Source: HGM04593 sp045588345 (GTDB taxonomy: Bacteria > Bacteroidota > Bacteroidia > Bacteroidales > Bacteroidaceae). From it: a DNA stretch of 23,527 bases. A model generated the notes under the pieces. The model did no database searches, had not been told where the DNA came from, and saw only the letters and a list, made by a program, of their open reading frames with translations. A program made the position numbers and the translations under genes. This document shows, piece after piece, positions 22,830 through 23,527 of this stretch (position 1 is its first letter; each line of letters starts with the position of its first letter). Location of the stretch: assembly GCA_045588345.1 (NCBI GenBank), contig JAZNDZ010000089.1:1-23527 (forward strand), in the 5' to 3' direction.

Positions 22830-23527
22830 ACCGTTATGCCATATAAACGGCGATGAGATAGAGCGTTCTTATAAACATCATCTGAGCGATTACGAATCGT
22901 GGAGCGCAAAAGAGCATGCCGACAAATGGTTGCTTTTTGCCAAGAACATAGGTCCTCGCCTTTGCATAGATGAGACCTCGATGAGTAATGGAGAACTTTA
23001 CACCATAATATCCAATCCCGATGCCAGAGGGAAGAAAGGTACTCTTGTTGCAATGATAGAAGGCGTCAAGTCTGATGATATCATTGCAATAATCAACAGG
23101 ATACCCGAAAAGCACAGGCGGTTGGTAAAGGAGGTTACACTTGATATGTCAAATAGTATGAACCGCATCGTAACACGTTGCTTTCCCTCCGCAATAAAGG
23201 TTATTGACCGTTTTCACGTTCAGAAAGAAGCTTGCGAAGCTGTACAAGAACTGCGCATAAAGCACCGTTGGGATGCAATACAGGAAGAAACCGATGCCAA
23301 GGAAAATGCAAAATGGAGTGGCAAGGAATATCATCCGTTTATATTCCCAAATGGCGATACAAAGAAACAATTGCTTGCACGAAGCAGATATTTGCTGTTT
23401 AAATCACCTGAAAAATGGAGTAAATCACAAAAGGAACGAGCAAATATACTTTTTGCCCAATATCCCGACCTTAAAGAGGCTTATTCACTAACCCATTCAC
23501 TGAGAATGATATTCTCGCGCAAATTCA
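22786..23527 (+). CDS. ISL3-type DDE transposase domain, +1 frame, cut by the window end
   Basis: About 247 codons stay open from just after the TAA at 22783 to the window end. The translation carries the DDE_Tnp_ISL3 signatures LCIDETSMSNGELYTIISN (first Asp), EVTLDMSNSMNRIV and FPSAIKVIDRFHVQKEA (second acidic region), and later KQLLARSRYLLFKSPEKW. No ATG, GTG or TTG occurs in this frame before the conserved block, so it must be joined to the upstream frame by a +1 shift at the T6A4 run 22778-22787, or one base was gained there by mutation. The C-terminal Glu is beyond the window. Confidence 0.85.

Larger units (their letters stand above)
22376..23527 (+). mobile_element. ISL3/ISAon1-type insertion sequence, left part
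   Basis: The likely left end starts at GGCTCACCTGCAAAAGTTGG, by its GG-C-T-C opening and place just before the transposase genes; the exact tip is not proven because the right end and the target duplication lie outside the window. TATCTTCG at 22415-22422 is a near-consensus -7 element for the transposase. Two transposase reading frames follow. Confidence 0.75.

Noticed and set aside
22778..22845. Programmed -1 frameshift in the transposase
   Set aside because: The T-TTT-TTA heptamer is in the right phase for -1, but the -1 frame stops after about 20 codons; the DDE domain is in the +1 frame.

Overview
The window looks like a chromosome segment from a Bacteroidales bacterium (Bacteroides/Prevotella-like). 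The evidence is promoters with the TAnnTTTG -7 element, the gene set (a lipoprotein-release-type ABC ATPase, a DUF4890-like exported protein, a two-frame ISL3/ISAon1-type transposase, Fn3-repeat exported proteins) and the conserved-looking run topA-aroK-speA-argB. All family assignments come from reading the translated sequence; no database was searched.

Layout. 1-1844: the 3' end of an exported Fn3-repeat protein, translationally coupled to a small lipoprotein and closed by a terminator. 1967-6132: an AT-rich accessory locus built on the 3' end of a CAT-anticodon tRNA gene (minus strand, 6059-6132). Copies of the tRNA tail recur at 2014, 2174 (43 bp, reaching the anticodon loop) and 5792. 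They divide the locus into three tandem modules. Two modules carry a ~90-bp hairpin element, one of them also a second structured segment. The middle module carries a Septu-like ATPase + HNH nuclease pair, an AbiEi/DUF6088-like remnant and an XRE regulator with a nonsense codon. Each module ends in its own minus-strand terminator, so the tRNA always keeps one. No integrase is visible.

6252-16015: housekeeping genes. asd is on the minus strand. On the plus strand are tcdA with a LolD-like ATPase, a small Spy-like exported protein, and a dense run topA, aroK, speA, argB and a YgjP-like metallopeptidase. 16012-18509: a minus-strand run of a HAD phosphatase, ribF and a CPBP membrane protease, meeting the YgjP-like gene tail to tail with overlapping stop codons. 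18718-20989: a NatA/NatB-type ABC exporter pair, followed by a 19-bp perfect hairpin.

21128-23527: a second accessory patch. It holds an Mrr-like type IV restriction endonuclease, two 75-bp tandem repeats, and the left end of an ISL3/ISAon1-type insertion sequence. The DDE part of its transposase lies in the +1 frame, has no usual start codon, and runs off the window.

The most unusual structure is the tRNA-anchored cassette array around the Septu-like system: repeated tRNA tail, payload, a conserved 13-bp end motif, and a terminator. It reads as an integrase-less, possibly trans-mobilised array of defence and structured-nucleic-acid cassettes.
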